Assembly: GCA_016235865.1 (NCBI GenBank)
Contig: JACRIK010000027.1
Span: forward strand, 90,213 to 154,212
DNA from: Planctomycetota bacterium
GTDB lineage: Bacteria > Planctomycetota > MHYJ01 > JACQXL01
DNA: 64,000 nt
Reading direction: 5' to 3'
Below, piece by piece: positions 48,592-57,752 of the stretch; within the stretch, counting starts at the first letter, position 1, and every line of letters begins with the position of its first letter. The notes below the pieces were generated by a model. That model was not told where the DNA came from, ran no database searches, and worked only from the letters and a program-made list of their open reading frames with translations. The position numbers and the translations under genes were made by a program.

Positions 48592-50643
48592 TTACTTATT
48601 AAATGAATAACTATAATATGCCTGGAGTGAGAGGATGGAGAATGCCGTAGAGTAAACCCGTCCGCCGATAGTAGCCCAGGGGCCTTCCGGGTCCCAGGAG
48701 CCGTCCAGCAGGCCGCCGGTGCGCTGGTGCTTCAATAAGACATCTTTGTGTGACTTGTTCCATTCATACCAGTAACTCCCGCCCAGTTGCCTGAATGCCA
48801 GGGTCTGGTAATACCAGTGCCATTCGTTCATGACGTTTTCCTCCAGGAATAACAGGCTGGGATAATAATCGGTATGCCGGTAGAACGGTTCCCATTGGGG
48901 CAGGAATTGTTTGAGCCAGTCCGCGCCTTTGGCGATGACGGCTTTATCGTTCTTCATTAATATATGGCCGAACAGGCCCGAGGCGGTGGAGTCCATGCCG
49001 CCGAAGCATATCGGGATGGCGCAGATGTGGACAATCCGGCCGGATGATTTGTCGGTCAGCCGGTCCAGGTAGACCTTGGTCCGGTCTATTTCCTTGTCCG
49101 AGATTGCCAGGTCGGTGGCTTGGGCGATTCTTAGGGCCAGGATATAAAAGATGCTCGGGCCCATGTCGGTCGGCTCCAGGTAGAAAGACCACGGGAATCC
49201 CGGCTCCGGAGTATTTTTGGAATGTTCCAGGGCCCGCTGGGCCATATCCTTGATTTGGGCATCGTTGGTCATGGCGTAGAGTTCCACCAGGAACAGGGTG
49301 GAGATGTTGTGATTATAGCGGCGGGCCAGTTGGCCGTGGTCCTCGCCCTGCTCCAGGCATTGCTTGTTGTGCACGTGGCCTTTGGGGATATTGACGCATC
49401 CGGTTTTATCCTGCGCGGTCTTGATGAACTCCAGGCCTTTTCGGACATTCTCCTGATAGAGCCCGGATTGATGGGTCGAGCCGTCGCCCAGGAAGCACAG
49501 GAGCGAGAGGCCAGAGACGCTGACATCAACCAGTTCGTCTTCATTAGTGAATGACGGGATCACGACGTTATTATGCCAGGGGTTATTTCGGGCGCAGTTC
49601 CAGGAGCCGTTTGCTTCCTGGTTCCGGGCCAGCCAGTCCAGTCCGAGCCGGGCGGCGTTTTCGGTCCGGTCATCGCCGTGGTATTTTGCCAGCAGCTCCG
49701 TCCGTCCCGGCGCAAAGCGGTTGGCCAGTGACGCGATAGGCATCCGGGCCGGTGGCTTGATATCAATCTTAACCGGTCCGGGTCCCAGTCGGTTAAGCTG
49801 TTTTAAGGCCCAGTCCCGCGAGGCAATGACATCGGTTGGGCTGTCAGCCGGCAATGCGTTCAAGGCCTTGATGTATGTTTCCTTATTATTCAGGGCGGTT
49901 GATTTTCCGATGACCCGGCAGATGAGGGCGCGGATGGCCGGCGAATCCGAGTCCAGATAATTGAGCAGGATATCGGCCCTGGCGGACCGGTTGATGAGCG
50001 AGACGATGGCGTCCTCCATGTCAAACTGCAGGGTCATCGAGGATTCGGCCGGGTAGCGGCTGATGATTATTTCCGCGGTCCGGGGCGTGTAGTGGTATTT
50101 GGCCAGCGCCTCCAGGGCGGTTTTCCGGACCGGGTAATAACCGTCGGTCAGCGTGACATCAAGGCGCGGGATTAACTCTTCGTAAATCCAACTGCCGCAT
50201 ATCAGGGGCAGGCCTTTGAGCACCCGGATATTCTCCAGCCGGATGGCCTTATCCGGGTCGTAGAGGAATATCGGGGAAAACTCGACGTTGAAACGGGAAG
50301 CGAAATTAACGCTGACGGTCCGCAGGGTCAGCAGCCGGATATCCCGATTGGGCGACCGGGCGGCATCGCTTTTGAGCCAGTCGATAATCTCATCGGTCAT
50401 GTGCAGGCGCGGGATGGATTTTTCCACGGCCGCCCGGACGGCCGGTGAGCCGGCGGTGTATGCGGAAAACACCAGTTTGATGTTGTCCAGGGTCGGGGTA
50501 GCGGATTGGGATTCTATTAATTTGTCCAGCTCTTGGAGCTGTTTGGTTTGGTCCGGCGCAGACAGGTCCTGGCTGAAAGAGATATTTGCCATGGTGCCAT
50601 AAACTCCGGCACAAAGGAAGAAGACCAGCAGTATTTTTTTCAT
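48592..50643 (-). CDS. Secreted terpene-cyclase/prenyltransferase-like protein
   Basis: 683 residues. The signal peptide is residues 1-25. Residues about 30-290 form HEAT-like helix pairs. From about 330 the alpha/alpha-toroid repeats of the squalene-cyclase/prenyltransferase superfamily appear: ARLGLDWLARNQEANGSWN, VRKGLEFIKTAQDKTGCVN, KGADWLKQFL, LLDGSWDPEGPW (QxxxGxW-like). The Asp-rich cyclase motif is not evident, so it may be a carbohydrate-binding or scaffold protein rather than a cyclase. Such proteins are abundant in Planctomycetota. It follows the metal exporter gene by 3 bases. Confidence 0.8.
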   Translation of the reverse strand: MKKILLVFFLCAGVYGTMANISFSQDLSAPDQTKQLQELDKLIESQSATPTLDNIKLVFSAYTAGSPAVRAAVEKSIPRLHMTDEIIDWLKSDAARSPNRDIRLLTLRTVSVNFASRFNVEFSPIFLYDPDKAIRLENIRVLKGLPLICGSWIYEELIPRLDVTLTDGYYPVRKTALEALAKYHYTPRTAEIIISRYPAESSMTLQFDMEDAIVSLINRSARADILLNYLDSDSPAIRALICRVIGKSTALNNKETYIKALNALPADSPTDVIASRDWALKQLNRLGPGPVKIDIKPPARMPIASLANRFAPGRTELLAKYHGDDRTENAARLGLDWLARNQEANGSWNCARNNPWHNNVVIPSFTNEDELVDVSVSGLSLLCFLGDGSTHQSGLYQENVRKGLEFIKTAQDKTGCVNIPKGHVHNKQCLEQGEDHGQLARRYNHNISTLFLVELYAMTNDAQIKDMAQRALEHSKNTPEPGFPWSFYLEPTDMGPSIFYILALRIAQATDLAISDKEIDRTKVYLDRLTDKSSGRIVHICAIPICFGGMDSTASGLFGHILMKNDKAVIAKGADWLKQFLPQWEPFYRHTDYYPSLLFLEENVMNEWHWYYQTLAFRQLGGSYWYEWNKSHKDVLLKHQRTGGLLDGSWDPEGPWATIGGRVYSTAFSILSLQAYYSYSFNK

Positions 50644-50646
50644 TTG

Positions 50647-52230
50647 CTATGGCAGCGCGGCCGGGTTTAATATAATCACCCCGCTGTTAATCAGGTTGCT
50701 GATGATAATGGCAATGCCGATAAGGGTAATCAGGACCGGGCTTAAGACGGAAAGGATTCGGATGACCCGGGTAAGGTCAATATGTTTGGATGAACTCAGG
50801 AACGAAACCCCGGTGACCATCAGGATTCCGATAGTAATAAGAACCGATGCCAGGCCGAGCGAGAAGGCCAGTATCAGGAATAAGCCCCAGAGCGTTTTCT
50901 TGATGGTAATGGCCATGAGCAGGATGACGATGGCGGTCGGGCAGGGCACCAGCCCGCCGCTGATGCCTAAGGCGAGTATCTGTTTGAGCGAGACCGTTTC
51001 CAGGGATGATGTGGCAACGGAATGAGAGTGGCCATGCGCGTGACCCTCGTCGCCCGGATGATGGCTGTGGCTATGCGCGTGACCCTCGTCATCCGAATGG
51101 TTGTGCGCTTCACCGAGGTGATGAGTATGTCCATGGTTGCCAAGAGGATTGGTCCCCGATTGGGTCGGGACTCCGCTGTCGCTTCGCAGTCGTCTGGAGA
51201 AAATCCAGACGCCCATAATAATCATTATCAGTCCGGAGACCATGCCCAGATAAACCGCCAGGGCGGTCTGGTTGACATAGTACGAGGCGGTCAAGGCTAG
51301 GACGCCGGCGATAATGACGGTGGACAAATGTGTGGTGGTTACAATCAATCCCAGCAGGATGGCCTGGGAAATTGTTCCGCGGCTGCCGATCAGGTATGCG
51401 CCGACCAAGGTCTTGCCGTGCCCGGGCGCCAAGGCGTGAACCGCGCCGTAGATAAAGGCAAATCCCAGGCCGGCCAGGATTATCCAGAATGACAATGATT
51501 CGCTGTTGAGCGAATCCAGCATTTTCTCTTTGCCGGTATTCGAGCCGACGATAGTTGCCGGCCGGTCAAACCTGGCCGGGCCGGTTCCGGTATTTTCGTA
51601 ATTTAACCGCATGTAATTATATTCCCGCGGCTTTAACCAGAATCCGGATTTGAACATGAGCGACCGGCTGCGCTGTTCGGGCGTATAAGGGATATTTATT
51701 CCTTCGCCCTGGGCAAAGAACGCCTTGATCAGGACCGGCTTGGGCAGGGTATTGGTCATCCAGAAATCCAACGTATGTTTCTGCCCGGCCTGGAACCGGA
51801 GCGTATCGGACAGCCCCAGGCGTTCCAGGTCGAGCAGGAACTCGAAATTTATCTTGATCGGCACCGGCGCATTTTTGGTATTGGTCACCAGCATCCGGGA
51901 GCTGTATAAAGCGAAAGACAGGTCGGCCCGGTCGTCGATGACTATCCTTAATCCGCCGGAGCTGATATCCTTCTGGAGTTTATCCAGGAACAGTTCGTTT
52001 TCCTCGTCTGAAATCTCGCCGTTCTTGTCCGTATCAATCAAGGGCCGGAAATCAGGAGCTTCCAGATCGCCCACGGCAATCCAGTAATCCAGATAAATCA
52101 AGTCCGGCCAGATGCCCAGTTCCATGGAGGTGTTGATGGATTCCACCTGGCGGTCCGTCAGGTCGTGGGCATAGATGGGCGATGCGATTATGGCAAACAG
52201 CAGGATGAGCGGCAGTAAAGAGCGTTTCAT
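50647..52230 (-). CDS. NicO-type nickel/cobalt exporter with EF-hand and His-rich loop
   Basis: About 527 residues from MKRSLLPLILLF (52230). There is a signal peptide. A periplasmic domain includes an EF-hand DTDKNGEISDEE (near residue 70). Then come six or more helices of the NicO/UreH/RcnA family: VHALAPGHGKTLVGAYLIG and ISGGLVPCPTAIVILLMAI, with metal-site His residues. Between helices is a His-rich loop (about 370-415) full of GHAHSHSH. The lead-in to this loop, RRLRSDSGVPTQSG, is encoded by the repeat GACAGCGGAGTCCCGAC..TCGGGG (about 51155-51195), also present between genes. It probably exports divalent cations. Confidence 0.88.
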   Translation of the reverse strand: MKRSLLPLILLFAIIASPIYAHDLTDRQVESINTSMELGIWPDLIYLDYWIAVGDLEAPDFRPLIDTDKNGEISDEENELFLDKLQKDISSGGLRIVIDDRADLSFALYSSRMLVTNTKNAPVPIKINFEFLLDLERLGLSDTLRFQAGQKHTLDFWMTNTLPKPVLIKAFFAQGEGINIPYTPEQRSRSLMFKSGFWLKPREYNYMRLNYENTGTGPARFDRPATIVGSNTGKEKMLDSLNSESLSFWIILAGLGFAFIYGAVHALAPGHGKTLVGAYLIGSRGTISQAILLGLIVTTTHLSTVIIAGVLALTASYYVNQTALAVYLGMVSGLIMIIMGVWIFSRRLRSDSGVPTQSGTNPLGNHGHTHHLGEAHNHSDDEGHAHSHSHHPGDEGHAHGHSHSVATSSLETVSLKQILALGISGGLVPCPTAIVILLMAITIKKTLWGLFLILAFSLGLASVLITIGILMVTGVSFLSSSKHIDLTRVIRILSVLSPVLITLIGIAIIISNLINSGVIILNPAALP

Positions 52231-52488
52231 ATATATAATATAGAATGTTTGAGACCCAGTAAAAACTGCAAGGACCTGGAAGTCAACCAAAATCTGAATA
52301 ATTGCGCCTTGATAATCCTTGATTCAGCCGGCGGAACACCGCAGTGACCGCGATAGCGAACACCGCAGTGACCGCGAATAAAATGATAATATTGTTAACA
52401 GGATTAAGTCTTCAATTATGCGTAGAGATAAAATAGTTGCTTTTACTGAGCGAAATGGTAATTTATCGGGAAAGGAAGGGAATGGATT
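52231..52488. repeat. Intergenic region with two 24-bp direct repeats
   Basis: GAACACCGCAGTGACCGCGA occurs at 52334-52353 and 52358-52377, period 24. The same word appears, slightly changed, in frame in the kinase gene at 59306-59342. Otherwise AT-rich, with a likely promoter for the next gene. Confidence 0.6.
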
Positions 52489-53556
52489 ATGAAATCAAAT
52501 TGCACGGTCCGATTCGGCCGGAACGATTTCCAGGGTTCGAGATTAAAGAGCCATAAATGCCCGATAAAGAATTGCGATTCCGCTTTGGTGCCGGTGGCCT
52601 ACCAGAAAATCCAGGGTAAGATGACCTACCTGCCGGTCTGCCGGGCGCACGGGCTGCGCATCCATTCCAACACCTTTGAGTATTTTAACGGGCCGTCCAG
52701 GTCGGAAATCAACGCGGCCCTGAGGAGAAATATCTGGGTCAATCCTGATTATTATATCAACCGGGTGGTAAAGAGCGGCGCCCAGCCCGAGCCCTGGCTG
52801 GCCTGCTACGAGAACAGCACAGACGCCCTGAGCTGGAACGTCTGCGCCGGAATCTCCGGGGACAAGCGGGCCTTATCAGACCTGCTGACCTTGCTGACCG
52901 GGAAACACTATCCGGAAAAACCGGATTTATATCTCTGGGGCCGGAAGGTCGACCTGGCCGGCAACACCTATGTGCCTTACCAGCCGCTGGACCGGGCCAG
53001 GCAGCAACTGGAGCGCGACATCAGGCGTTTCCCGACCCGGCCGGATATCATGCTGGTTATCCCCAAAAAACTGGTGGTGTGCATCGAGGCCAAGTTCGGC
53101 GGCGCAAACCCGATGGCGGATAACGCCAGGTCCGGGCCGGGTGAAAAACCCCGAAAGGTATCCGAGCTCATTAAAAGATATTACCTCAATAACGTCTATC
53201 TGGAATCGGATCCGATATTCGAGGTGACCAAGCCGCCCGAGCCGTTTTACGAGCAGTTGTTCCGGAACATCGTCTTTGCCGCCTCAATGGCCAAGATTGA
53301 AGGCCCGGCCGAGTGGTGCGCGGTCAACCTGCGCAGCGGGCATGTCATGAATATCAAACGGGGCCGGCCCGCCAGCCTGCCGGTGACCAAGAACGTCCGC
53401 TCGTTTCTGATGCCTAAATACAAAAAGCAATTCGTCCATATCACCTGGGAGGACATCTTCAGTCGGGTGATAAAGGGTAACACAAAACTGGCTGACCTGG
53501 CTTGGTACCTGAAGAACAAGAGTTTTGAGTGCATCCGGGCGTTTAATATAATGTAG
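52489..53556 (+). CDS. PD-(D/E)XK nuclease-like protein with zinc-finger-like N-terminus
   Basis: 355 residues. An N-terminal Cys cluster (CPIKNC..PVCRAHG, residues about 23-56) resembles a zinc site. The core contains RPDIMLVIPKKLVVCIEAKFGGAN near residue 200: an Asp on a strand, then E-x-K, the PD-(D/E)XK signature of restriction-like nucleases, Holliday-junction resolvases and defence effectors. FYEQLFRNIVFAASMA follows as a helix. I do not recognise a specific family. It stands alone with AAGGAAGG about 12 bases before the start, and a terminator-like hairpin at its end. A solitary nuclease invites a defence or mobile-element origin, but that is inference. Confidence 0.7.
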   Translation: MKSNCTVRFGRNDFQGSRLKSHKCPIKNCDSALVPVAYQKIQGKMTYLPVCRAHGLRIHSNTFEYFNGPSRSEINAALRRNIWVNPDYYINRVVKSGAQPEPWLACYENSTDALSWNVCAGISGDKRALSDLLTLLTGKHYPEKPDLYLWGRKVDLAGNTYVPYQPLDRARQQLERDIRRFPTRPDIMLVIPKKLVVCIEAKFGGANPMADNARSGPGEKPRKVSELIKRYYLNNVYLESDPIFEVTKPPEPFYEQLFRNIVFAASMAKIEGPAEWCAVNLRSGHVMNIKRGRPASLPVTKNVRSFLMPKYKKQFVHITWEDIFSRVIKGNTKLADLAWYLKNKSFECIRAFNIM

Positions 53557-53581
53557 GCGGCAAAACCGAGCGATTTTCCAG

Positions 53582-53612
53582 ATTATCCTTGAAATTCCAG
53601 GGATAATTTTGT
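53582..53612 (+). terminator. Probable terminator of PD-(D/E)XK-like gene
   Basis: ATTATCC (53582-53588) pairs with GGATAAT (53601-53607), followed by TTTTGT. Confidence 0.5.
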
Positions 53613-53717
53613 ATCATAACAGGCGCATCAGGGGTGTCCCTACGGGATTTTCGTTTATAGAATACCGTGAGGTGCTAGCAAAACCATTGACCTTTTGTGC
53701 AGACGGGCATATACCAC

Positions 53718-56700
53718 ATGATTGAGCATCTTGAGAGTCCCGGCGATAAATTAGTTGATTACGAGAACTGGAAAGCAATCATGCTCAACACATTAAAATA
53801 CCAGATTTATATCGTCTCTCCGGAATATGATTTCATCTGGGTCAATAAAGCATTTGAAGAGGAAATCGGTCTGTCTTTAAGCGAACTCAAAGGCAAGAAA
53901 TGCTATGAAGTCATCCATCGGGCCAACAAGCCGTCGGAAATTTGTTTGTTATATAATATGCTGAAAGATAATAAGTTCCGTTTGATGGAGACAGAGGTGG
54001 AATTGAACGGTAAGACGTCGCACATTTCAGCTACGCCGGTCCTGGATGGTAAGGGCAACCTGGAAAAGGTTATTCACATCCTTACGGATATAAGCGAGCA
54101 TAAGCGGGCTGAAGAATCGTTACTCTTGTCCCGGAATCAAATGGAGGCCGTGGCGAAGATCGGAATCACGGTTAACTCCACTCTGAATATCAGCGAGGTA
54201 TTGAACTACATCCTGACAGGTGCTCTTGAAGTTACGGGTGCATCGGTCGGCATGATATTCCTCAAGGATCAGGAGACGGGTTGCCTGAAATGGGGCGCTG
54301 CACATGGCTTGTCCGAGGCGTTTATTCAGTCCTATCGAGACCAGGTTATTAAACCCGGCGAGGGTTTAAGCGGCCGCATCGCCCAGACCGGTCAACCAAT
54401 TTATATCGCGGAAAACTCCTCGCTTGACCCGAGGATTGCCCGGTCTATAATCAAGACCGCAGGATTTAACAGCTTCATCGGCGTGCCGGTTTATGCCGAG
54501 GATAAAATCGTCGCCGTGATGAATGTCCTGACCAAACCGCCGGATGTTTTGGGGGAAGATAAAACCGCCCTGATTAAGGCCGTGGCCACGCAGGTGGGCT
54601 TCGCTATTCGCAATGCCCGGCTTTTCAATGAACGCCAAAAGGCCGAAGAGGCCCTCCAACGGAGTGAGCGTAACCTGGTCGAGGCGCAGCACATCGCGCA
54701 CATCGGAAGTTATGAATATGACGTGGTGAATAAACGGCTGTATTGGTCGGATGAGATTTTACACATCTTGGGTATTTCACGCCGGGATTTCAAGGGCAAT
54801 ATCGATGATTTCTTAAGCCGCAACCATCCAGACGATAACGAACTGGTTAAAAAAGCCGTCAAGGAAGCCATGGAACAGAGAAAGGCGGGAGATTTTATAC
54901 ATCGCGTCATAAGGGCTGATGGCGCTGTCCGGACGGTTCATGAACGTATCAGTCCATTTTTTGACGAAAAAGGACAGGTAATACGCTACATCGGTGCGGT
55001 CCATGATATTACTGAGCGCAAGCAGGCCGAAGAGGCCCTAAAGAAGAGCGAGGAAAAATTCAGGATGCTTGCCGAAAAAGCAATTGTGGGTATCTATATT
55101 ATCCAGGACATGAAGATGGTTTACATCAATCCCAGTTGCGTCAGGGCCCTTGGGTATGAATCCGGAGAAGCCGCCGATCGACTCGGCCTGCAAGACATAA
55201 TTCATCCTGATGATTTCCGGCTCGCAAGGCAACGGGTTCAGGAAAGATTGGAAGGCAAAGAGGGGAAAGCCAATGCGATCTACAGGGCAGTAAGAAAAGA
55301 CGGTTCGACTATTGATATCGAGGTTTACAGTATGCTTACGGAATATCAGGGCCGGCCGGCTGTGATGGGGACCGTGATGGACATTACCGAGCGCAAACGG
55401 GCCGAAGAGATGCTGAAGGAGAGTGAAAATCGTTTTAGGCAGATAGCCGAAAGCTCCGAAGAGTGGATTTGGGAGGTCGATAATAAAGGTTTATATACCT
55501 ATGCCAGCCCGGTCGTAGAAAAAATTCTCGGCTATACGCCGGAGGAAATCGTCGGGAAAAAGCATTTTTACGACCTCTTTATCCCGGATATGCGGGAAAA
55601 ACTTAAGAAGGCCGCCTTTGAAGGCTTTGATAAAAAAATGCCTTTTAAAGAATTTGTCAACCCAAATGAGCATAAAGATGGGCGCATCATTATACTGGAA
55701 ACAAATGGAATGCCGATTTTAGATAGTATGGGGAACTTGTTGGGTTATCGCGGTGCAGACATTAATATCACCGAGCGCAGGAAGATGCAGGAGATGCTGG
55801 TGGAATCCGAGGAAAAGTATCGGACGATGGTAGAGAATTCCAATGACTTAATATGGGCGCTTGATGTTGAAGGGCGCCTGATTTTCGTTAATAAGCGGGC
55901 GCTGGAAATCGGCGGCTATCTGATGGCGGAACTGGATAAAAAGCATTTCAGCCTGGGGGTTCACCCTGATGATTTGGACAGAGTAAAAATGCACGTTGGC
56001 AGAACGCTTAAGGGAGAATCCCAGACCTACGAGGCGCGGGTCATCGACCGCCATGACCGGATATTGGTACTTCAAATTAATGCTGCGCCCCTGTACCGGA
56101 ATAAGCAGGTGATAGGGACGGTCAGTTTTGCGCGCGACATCACCGAAAGCAAGAAAGCCGAGGAGGCGCTGCGGGAGAGCGAGGAGAAGTTCAGGGGGCT
56201 GGCCGACCAGTCGCCCAACATGATTTTCATTAATAGTCGAGGGCGCGTTATTTATGTCAACAAAAAATGCGAGGAGATAATGGGCTATTCAAGAAAAGAG
56301 TTTTACTCCGAGAAATTCGATTTCATGGATATAATCGCGCCGGATTCAAGGAAGTTGATTAAAGATAATCTTAAGAAGCATTTAAAGGGCAAGGAGATAC
56401 CGCCCTATGAATATAAACTCCGGACCAAGGATGGAAAAGAAATAGTCGGCATACATACCACTAAGTTAATTGATATTAAAGGGGAAAGGGCTGTTTTGGG
56501 CATAATAACCGATATCACCGAGCAGGTCCAATCACGGGAGCAAATCCGGGCCCAGGCCGTGTCCCTGGAGCAGAAAAACGCCGCCTTAAAGGAACTTCTG
56601 GAGCAGATTACCAGGGAGAAAAAGGACATTACCGACAAGATGCATACCAACCTGGAAAAACTGGTCATACCCAAGATAAAGAGGATGAAAAGCAAATCCG

Positions 56701-56975
56701 AAGAAGGTCTCAAAGACCAACTCGGAATTATCGAAAGGCATATCAAGAATATCGCGTCCTCGTTCGGCAAAAAGATATCCTCCGGCCAGCGGGCCCTGTC
56801 AACCCGCGAAATAGAAATCTGCGACATGATACGGGACGGGCTCAAGAATAAGGCCATTGCCCGGGAACTGCGCCTCTCCTTGGAGACGGTCGAAACCATG
56901 CGCAAGAATATCCGGCGCAAGCTGAAAATCCAGAATAAAGAGGTAAACCTCAAAACCTACCTCCAGACCCTGTAA
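53718..56975 (+). CDS. PAS/GAF multisensor with LuxR-type DNA-binding domain
   Basis: About 1085 residues from ATG 53718. GTG seven codons earlier is an alternative, and neither has a strong ribosome site. Domains: PAS1 (about 10-125), GAF (150-300, AVATQVGFAIRNARLF), then five further PAS/PAC units, each closing with a D-ITE/DITERK-type motif (GTVMDITERKRAEE, GADINITERRKMQE, and so on). After a coiled coil comes a LuxR helix-turn-helix (TREIEICDMIRDGLKNKAIARELRLSLETVETM..NIRRKL). There is no histidine kinase or GGDEF domain, so it is a one-component sensor-regulator. The nearest downstream gene is an RsbW-like ATPase. Confidence 0.9.
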   Translation: MIEHLESPGDKLVDYENWKAIMLNTLKYQIYIVSPEYDFIWVNKAFEEEIGLSLSELKGKKCYEVIHRANKPSEICLLYNMLKDNKFRLMETEVELNGKTSHISATPVLDGKGNLEKVIHILTDISEHKRAEESLLLSRNQMEAVAKIGITVNSTLNISEVLNYILTGALEVTGASVGMIFLKDQETGCLKWGAAHGLSEAFIQSYRDQVIKPGEGLSGRIAQTGQPIYIAENSSLDPRIARSIIKTAGFNSFIGVPVYAEDKIVAVMNVLTKPPDVLGEDKTALIKAVATQVGFAIRNARLFNERQKAEEALQRSERNLVEAQHIAHIGSYEYDVVNKRLYWSDEILHILGISRRDFKGNIDDFLSRNHPDDNELVKKAVKEAMEQRKAGDFIHRVIRADGAVRTVHERISPFFDEKGQVIRYIGAVHDITERKQAEEALKKSEEKFRMLAEKAIVGIYIIQDMKMVYINPSCVRALGYESGEAADRLGLQDIIHPDDFRLARQRVQERLEGKEGKANAIYRAVRKDGSTIDIEVYSMLTEYQGRPAVMGTVMDITERKRAEEMLKESENRFRQIAESSEEWIWEVDNKGLYTYASPVVEKILGYTPEEIVGKKHFYDLFIPDMREKLKKAAFEGFDKKMPFKEFVNPNEHKDGRIIILETNGMPILDSMGNLLGYRGADINITERRKMQEMLVESEEKYRTMVENSNDLIWALDVEGRLIFVNKRALEIGGYLMAELDKKHFSLGVHPDDLDRVKMHVGRTLKGESQTYEARVIDRHDRILVLQINAAPLYRNKQVIGTVSFARDITESKKAEEALRESEEKFRGLADQSPNMIFINSRGRVIYVNKKCEEIMGYSRKEFYSEKFDFMDIIAPDSRKLIKDNLKKHLKGKEIPPYEYKLRTKDGKEIVGIHTTKLIDIKGERAVLGIITDITEQVQSREQIRAQAVSLEQKNAALKELLEQITREKKDITDKMHTNLEKLVIPKIKRMKSKSEEGLKDQLGIIERHIKNIASSFGKKISSGQRALSTREIEICDMIRDGLKNKAIARELRLSLETVETMRKNIRRKLKIQNKEVNLKTYLQTL

Positions 56976-57014
56976 CCGGATAATCAGCCTTTAACGCCCC
57001 CGGCCAGGCCAAAG

Positions 57015-57038
57015 TGGGTATGCTGCATACCCATTTCT
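57015..57038 (+). terminator. Inverted repeat after PAS/GAF gene
   Basis: TGGGTATGC-T-GCATACCCA followed by TTTCT, 40 bases past the stop. The near-zero loop makes it a modest terminator. Confidence 0.4.
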
Positions 57039-57055
57039 ACCCTAAATTTCCTACC

Positions 57056-57085
57056 TTGACGTTTCGCTGATATCAGCTATATTAT
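57056..57085 (+). promoter_or_regulatory. Sigma-70-like promoter before structured leader
   Basis: TTGACG (57056-57061) with TATATT (57078-57083, 16-base spacing) or TATTAT (57080-57085, 18-base spacing). The start would fall near 57090, just ahead of the paired G/C-rich segments. Confidence 0.5.
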
Positions 57086-57089
57086 AGGC

Positions 57090-57300
57090 AGACCAATGAT
57101 GAACTCCCTCAGACGGGTAAAACAAAAGGGGGAGAGAAGCTGGCTTCTCCAGAGTTTTCTACTTAAGTGTATGCATCAGCGAGGGGTCATGTCTATCTCC
57201 CCCTTTAAGATAAAATAGAAGAGGGGATGCGGCTCCTGGGGTTTGCTGCCAAGAGATATGCATCAGAGTGGGGCCAAATCTCCCCTTTTTCTGGTATCAG
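57090..57300 (+). promoter_or_regulatory. Tandem structured leader, two related domains
   Basis: Domain 1: AAAGGGGGAGA (57127-57137) can pair over 11 bp with TCTCCCCCTTT (57197-57207), enclosing a GAGAAGC/GCTTCTC hairpin. Domain 2: AGGGGA (57223) pairs with TCCCCTTTTT (57282). Both contain TATGCATCAG followed by a GGGG run and end in a C-run then T-run. Neither matches a riboswitch class known to me. The following gene is an RsbW-like ATPase. Confidence 0.5.
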
Positions 57301-57304
57301 GCCT

Positions 57305-57736
57305 ATGAACAGATTAGAGTTGAAATTCTCCACCTCGGCTGAGATGACCCGGGCCGTATTCCAGATGTTCAGCCGGATACTCAACTCGGTCGGGATGGAC
57401 GAGGAAACCCGGACCAGGTTTATGCTGGCGGTCGGCGAGGCCATAGACAATGCCGTGATTCACGGCAATAAATTCTCGGCCGATAAATTCATAGAAGTGG
57501 AGTGCTTCTGCAATTTAAATAAAATAACTTTTATGGTGGCGGACCAGGGCGACGGTTTTGATTATCGCAAGCATCTGGATACCCCGATTGCTGAATTCCA
57601 GGCGCCTAAACTTATAGAAAAGACAATGAAGTTCGGTTCTCCGGGCGGGCTGGGCCTGGCCCTGATCCGAAAGTGTGCTGATGAAGTTATCTTCACCCCT
57701 CCGGGCAATCGGGTGAGTTTTGTTAAATATATCTAA
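57305..57736 (+). CDS. RsbW-like anti-sigma serine kinase (HATPase)
   Basis: 143 residues from MNRLELKFSTSAEM. The open frame extends upstream to 57227, but that lies inside the second structured leader domain and lacks a ribosome site. Bergerat ATP-binding motifs are visible: LAVGEAIDNAVIHGNK (N box), VADQGDGFDYRK (G1), SPGGLGLALIRKCADE (G2). Family members phosphorylate anti-anti-sigma factors and bind sigma factors. No partner sigma or STAS gene is next door. Confidence 0.87.
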   Translation: MNRLELKFSTSAEMTRAVFQMFSRILNSVGMDEETRTRFMLAVGEAIDNAVIHGNKFSADKFIEVECFCNLNKITFMVADQGDGFDYRKHLDTPIAEFQAPKLIEKTMKFGSPGGLGLALIRKCADEVIFTPPGNRVSFVKYI

Positions 57737-57752
57737 GGATAGGAATGGCAAT

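Noticed and set aside
52334-52377. Regulatory operator pair upstream of the nuclease-like gene
   Set aside because: The two 24-bp copies also occur in unrelated coding sequence, so they are more likely a dispersed repeat than an operator.
57227-57304. Earlier start for the RsbW-like ATPase
   Set aside because: The extra 26 residues lie in the second structured leader domain and are absent from the family fold.
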